Below, piece after piece: positions 6,510 through 8,683 of a DNA stretch of 8,683 nt. Under the pieces are notes generated by a model that saw only the letters and a list, made by a program, of their open reading frames with translations, searched no databases and was not told the DNA's origin. A program made the translations under genes and the position numbers. Each line of letters starts with the position of its first letter. The first letter of the stretch is position 1. The DNA comes from an uncultured Bacteroidales bacterium (GTDB lineage: Bacteria > Bacteroidota > Bacteroidia > Bacteroidales > Muribaculaceae), in contig CAMWNL010000047.1 in assembly GCA_947175585.1 (NCBI GenBank), forward strand, positions 1 through 8,683, read 5' to 3'.

Positions 6510-8405
6510 TTAATTTTTATCTACAAAATTACCTTTGATGTCAACATCACGTGCATCAAACGGATTCAGAACAGCATCAACGATCAGTGCATACTCTCCG
6601 CGAGTAATCGTGTCGTTGAAATCTCTCGGCGCAATGCCGTAATCGGATAAAATCTTATTTCCGTCGACATCCGACTTGGCTGCTGCAGCAATAAACGCCA
6701 TTGCATCAGCATAAGTCAACGGAGTAGACATGTCTGAGAACTCCCCGGACACATTCAGGCCGTAAAAATCAATCAGATCCAAGACATCGCCGGGCATCAG
6801 CGAATCGTCGGCACGGAGCCATGTCTGATTACTCCAACCGACGTTTCTGCCCTCTCCTCTAAGAATGCCACTCGCACCAATGCGCTGATAAGGCTTGAAG
6901 CGCTTGTCATGCTTGTCGACATCAAGGAACGGCAACAAGTAGCCGCCACCATCGAGAATCGCGCGTTGCACATCGCGGACATTAACTTCAGACGGTTTAA
7001 CGCCGTTACTCACCGCAAGTGCCGCAATCGCTCCGGCCGCCTGACCGATCTGTGTCACGACCGGCTGCAGACGGGTCGAGCCGTTTGCGATATTTGACAC
7101 AGAGACCGATTTTTCGGTAACAAGCATATTATCGACATCTTCAGGGATTACCACACCCATCGGCAATCCGTAGGACGGTATGGGGTGAACACTGAGTTTA
7201 GGCAGAGTATCAAGGCCGTTGTAGGCAAGGTGATGCTGATCCACGGGATAGTCTCCTACGGCTATAGCCGTGCGATATAGTGGATCGGGCGTATCATAAG
7301 GGGTTGTTATATGATTGAGTGTAAAACGAGCAAGGCCGTGGATTCGGCGTGACTCGCGGTGATAAGGCATCAGAGGCAGAAGATCTTCTGTCGGGAACTC
7401 ATCATCGGCAAGGCCGAGATTATTAAAGCCCAATTGTTTCTGAAGGAAGTAGACATAACGCAAGGTTTTTGCTTTTGCTTCTTCCAACGCTTCTTCTCGC
7501 TCTTCGGGTGACATTTCCACCAGATTAATATAGATATCATTACCGGCAAAAGGCCAGTTTATCATATATTTACCGTTGGGCAATTTGCCGTAACGCATCA
7601 TATACTCCGGAGAGTAATTGTGACTGCGGTCATCAGGATCAGGACACAGGCCGGTCTCACAAGTACATGCAAATTCCGACGGGTCATAACCGTCAGGCTC
7701 TGCCATAGTCACATCGTGTCCATAATCTTTAAGGATGGCAACCATCGTTATATCCTGAATGATATTACGCGCCGAATCCGGAGCGATATCCTCACCTGTA
7801 ACCGCACGGCTCTCCATGCCGAGGTCATAGCCTACGCCGACAAGCGCCGCGATGTCTCCAAGTTCAGTTCCATCAATAAGGATATCTGCAACCACATTAA
7901 ATGTCTTTCCGTCCTTGCGTTCAAACTTGACATGCCAGCGCCCGTCTTCATCGTGTTCGACATCAACAGGCTTGGCTTCATATTCTACCATCAGATTAGG
8001 TTCAGCTTCGGCGAGTGCATGAAACATCTTATTGCCAACCGAGGGTTCGAAAAGCACATTACTTACCCAACCGGTTTTCAATGAATCGGCTCCGCCGTAG
8101 TAATCCTCAAGTTTTGAACGAAATTCGCCGAAAATTCCGGCAGGCATACGGTAATTACCGTCTACCGCACTTACACCGGCAGAAGTCAGCATACCTCCGA
8201 GCCACGTTGTCGGCTCGACAATCAAGGCGTCAACGCCCATTCGTGCTGACTGCACACCGGCGGCAACCCCACTGGCTCCGCCCCCTATTATAAGTACGTC
8301 AACTTTTCGTGCGGAATTTGCACACGACACCATAGCAACTGCTACAATCATTGCAACCAGCGTGTTTCGCATAATTGTAGCAAAACGTAAGTTAAAATTG
8401 GCCAT
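6510..8405 (-). CDS. Exported FAD-dependent oxidoreductase (PF12831-type) with SLH-like C-terminal region
   Basis: Flavoprotein that should oxidise or reduce a small molecule or sugar using bound FAD; the substrate is unknown. A Rossmann fold starts KVDVLIIGGGASGVAAG (34-50; GxGxxG-type GGGASG), followed by LIVEP, whose Glu64 should hold the FAD ribose. LGGMLTSAGVSAVDGN (69-84), DILIDGTELGDIAALVG (174-190), PYHRESRRIHGLARFTL (347-363) and STRLQPVVTQIGQAAGAIAALA (443-464) are characteristic FAD_oxidored-family blocks. Residues 508-631 (ASGILRGEG, W-N-x-TWLRADDSLMPGDVL, then a second TITRGEYALIVDAVL block) resemble S-layer-homology-type repeats; this is inference. A tight cysteine cluster, CTCETGLC, lies at 247-254. 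Residues before Cys28 look like a lipoprotein signal (AVAMVSC). Starting at Met12 (8372, MRNTLVAMIV) would give a more typical signal than the longer form reported here. There is no twin-arginine motif, so export should be by Sec. It is the first gene of the operon. Confidence 0.88.
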   Translation of the reverse strand: MANFNLRFATIMRNTLVAMIVAVAMVSCANSARKVDVLIIGGGASGVAAGVQSARMGVDALIVEPTTWLGGMLTSAGVSAVDGNYRMPAGIFGEFRSKLEDYYGGADSLKTGWVSNVLFEPSVGNKMFHALAEAEPNLMVEYEAKPVDVEHDEDGRWHVKFERKDGKTFNVVADILIDGTELGDIAALVGVGYDLGMESRAVTGEDIAPDSARNIIQDITMVAILKDYGHDVTMAEPDGYDPSEFACTCETGLCPDPDDRSHNYSPEYMMRYGKLPNGKYMINWPFAGNDIYINLVEMSPEEREEALEEAKAKTLRYVYFLQKQLGFNNLGLADDEFPTEDLLPLMPYHRESRRIHGLARFTLNHITTPYDTPDPLYRTAIAVGDYPVDQHHLAYNGLDTLPKLSVHPIPSYGLPMGVVIPEDVDNMLVTEKSVSVSNIANGSTRLQPVVTQIGQAAGAIAALAVSNGVKPSEVNVRDVQRAILDGGGYLLPFLDVDKHDKRFKPYQRIGASGILRGEGRNVGWSNQTWLRADDSLMPGDVLDLIDFYGLNVSGEFSDMSTPLTYADAMAFIAAAAKSDVDGNKILSDYGIAPRDFNDTITRGEYALIVDAVLNPFDARDVDIKGNFVDKN

Positions 8406-8457
8406 TAATTTGATTACTTCGTTTTAGAATTAAGAACGTTATTTTGCCTTAATGTTA

Positions 8458-8465
8458 CAAACTTA
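8458..8465 (-). promoter_or_regulatory. Candidate Bacteroidetes -7 promoter element for the operon
   Basis: Read on the minus strand this is TAAGTTTG, an exact match to the TAnnTTTG -7 consensus of the Bacteroidetes primary sigma factor. It lies 52 bp upstream of the long oxidoreductase start, so a transcript starting near 8450 would have a leader of about 45 nt. At the expected 19-21 bp spacing (around 8485-8489) there is no TTTG -33 element, so the promoter would be weak by itself or activator-dependent, which is common for PULs. One octamer with four free choices in an AT-rich region can arise by chance. Confidence 0.35.
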
Positions 8466-8502
8466 GTAAAAAATTTTGAAAACTCCCCTTAAATCACGCC
8501 AC

Positions 8503-8534
8503 TTTTACCAAATTATGTCAATAATTTGTCAAAA
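8503..8534. promoter_or_regulatory. AT-rich dyad, candidate regulator-binding site upstream of the operon promoter
   Basis: A hyphenated palindrome with perfect 8-bp arms, CAAATTAT (8509-8516) and ATAATTTG (8521-8528), around a 4-bp centre GTCA. It extends outward, after two mismatched positions, by TTTT (8503-8506) against AAAA (8531-8534), giving 12 of 14 complementary positions. The centre is about 55 bp upstream of the TAAGTTTG element, roughly position -68 from an inferred start site, where a dimeric activator could bind. No regulator gene is in the window. The high AT content makes chance dyads more likely, so confidence is limited. Confidence 0.35.
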
Positions 8535-8550
8535 ACTATGAAAAACCAAG

Positions 8551-8658
8551 TGTCATTTCGATTTACACTCGCCCGGATACTACAGAGGCAGAGTCACCGC
8601 TGACGACGAATCTGCCTCTATAATTAAGTTCTGAGTAAGTGATATGATCGAAATGTCA
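8551..8658. repeat. Nested inverted repeats upstream of the operon
   Basis: Outer arms are TGTCATTTCGAT (8551-8562) and ATCGAAATGTCA (8647-8658), complementary at 11 of 12 positions with nine consecutive matches. Inside them is a perfect 9-bp inverted repeat, AGAGGCAGA (8584-8592) and TCTGCCTCT (8611-8619). Its 18-nt loop contains another short pair, GTCA (8593-8596) and TGAC (8601-8604). Neither strand has a T tract after the inner hairpin, so it is not a canonical intrinsic terminator. It could be a terminator-like or structured element ending an upstream transcript, an untranslated RNA structure, or the recombination arms of a small invertible segment. No reading frame I can support overlaps it. 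Confidence 0.5.
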
Positions 8659-8683
8659 GGCCACGGCACACATTATATTATAT

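Noticed and set aside
7620..8084. A 154-codon open frame on the plus strand
   Set aside because: It lies wholly antisense inside the oxidoreductase gene, which has strong family motifs across the same stretch, and its translation has no domain-like pattern.
6510..8405. Calling the FAD protein a xanthan lyase, a label some relatives carry in databases
   Set aside because: The sequence shows a Rossmann FAD fold and FAD_oxidored-family blocks; I see no polysaccharide-lyase fold or catalytic motif.
8584..8619. The inner inverted repeat as a classical Rho-independent terminator
   Set aside because: The stem is suitable, but neither strand has the run of T that should follow it.
8406..8683. A tRNA, riboswitch or CRISPR array in the non-coding right end
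   Set aside because: No cloverleaf pattern, no riboswitch core I recognise and no repeat-spacer periodicity; only the inverted repeats and promoter-like element stand out.

Overview
The window looks like part of a Bacteroidales chromosome. The evidence is a SusC/SusD pair, several lipoproteins, start codons without clear Shine-Dalgarno sequences, and a TAnnTTTG-type promoter element. Base composition (near 50% GC in genes, AT-rich upstream region) and protein style fit a gut Bacteroidales such as Muribaculaceae or a relative. The genus is inference; no rRNA or housekeeping marker is present.

All recognisable genes lie on the minus strand and read right to left as one probable operon, a polysaccharide-utilisation locus (PUL). 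The order is: exported FAD-dependent oxidoreductase (8405 to 6510), GHL10-type glycoside-hydrolase-like lipoprotein (6475 to 5165), SusC-like TonB-dependent transporter (5114 to 1989), SusD-like glycan-binding lipoprotein (1976 to 270), and the N-terminal 77 codons of a further lipoprotein (233 to the left edge) in the usual position of a SusE/SusF-type or DUF5018-type binding protein. The gaps are 34, 50, 12 and 36 bp, and none contains a convincing terminator. The locus probably continues beyond the left edge.

The right-hand 278 bp (8406-8683) holds no gene I can support, but it is structured. It contains a TAAGTTTG -7-like element without a good -33 partner, a 32-bp AT-rich dyad about 40-70 bp upstream of it, and a set of nested inverted repeats (8551-8658). 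This is probably the control region of the operon.

Working model (inference): SusD and the left-edge lipoprotein have acidic residues right after the lipidated cysteine, as in Bacteroidetes surface-export signals. They would capture glycan outside and pass it through SusC. The oxidoreductase and the GHL10 protein lack such residues and would act in the periplasm on the imported oligosaccharide. The unusual point is that this PUL is led by an exported flavoenzyme and an uncharacterised hydrolase-like protein rather than classical CAZymes. That suggests an oxidative step in glycan breakdown, with substrate unknown.
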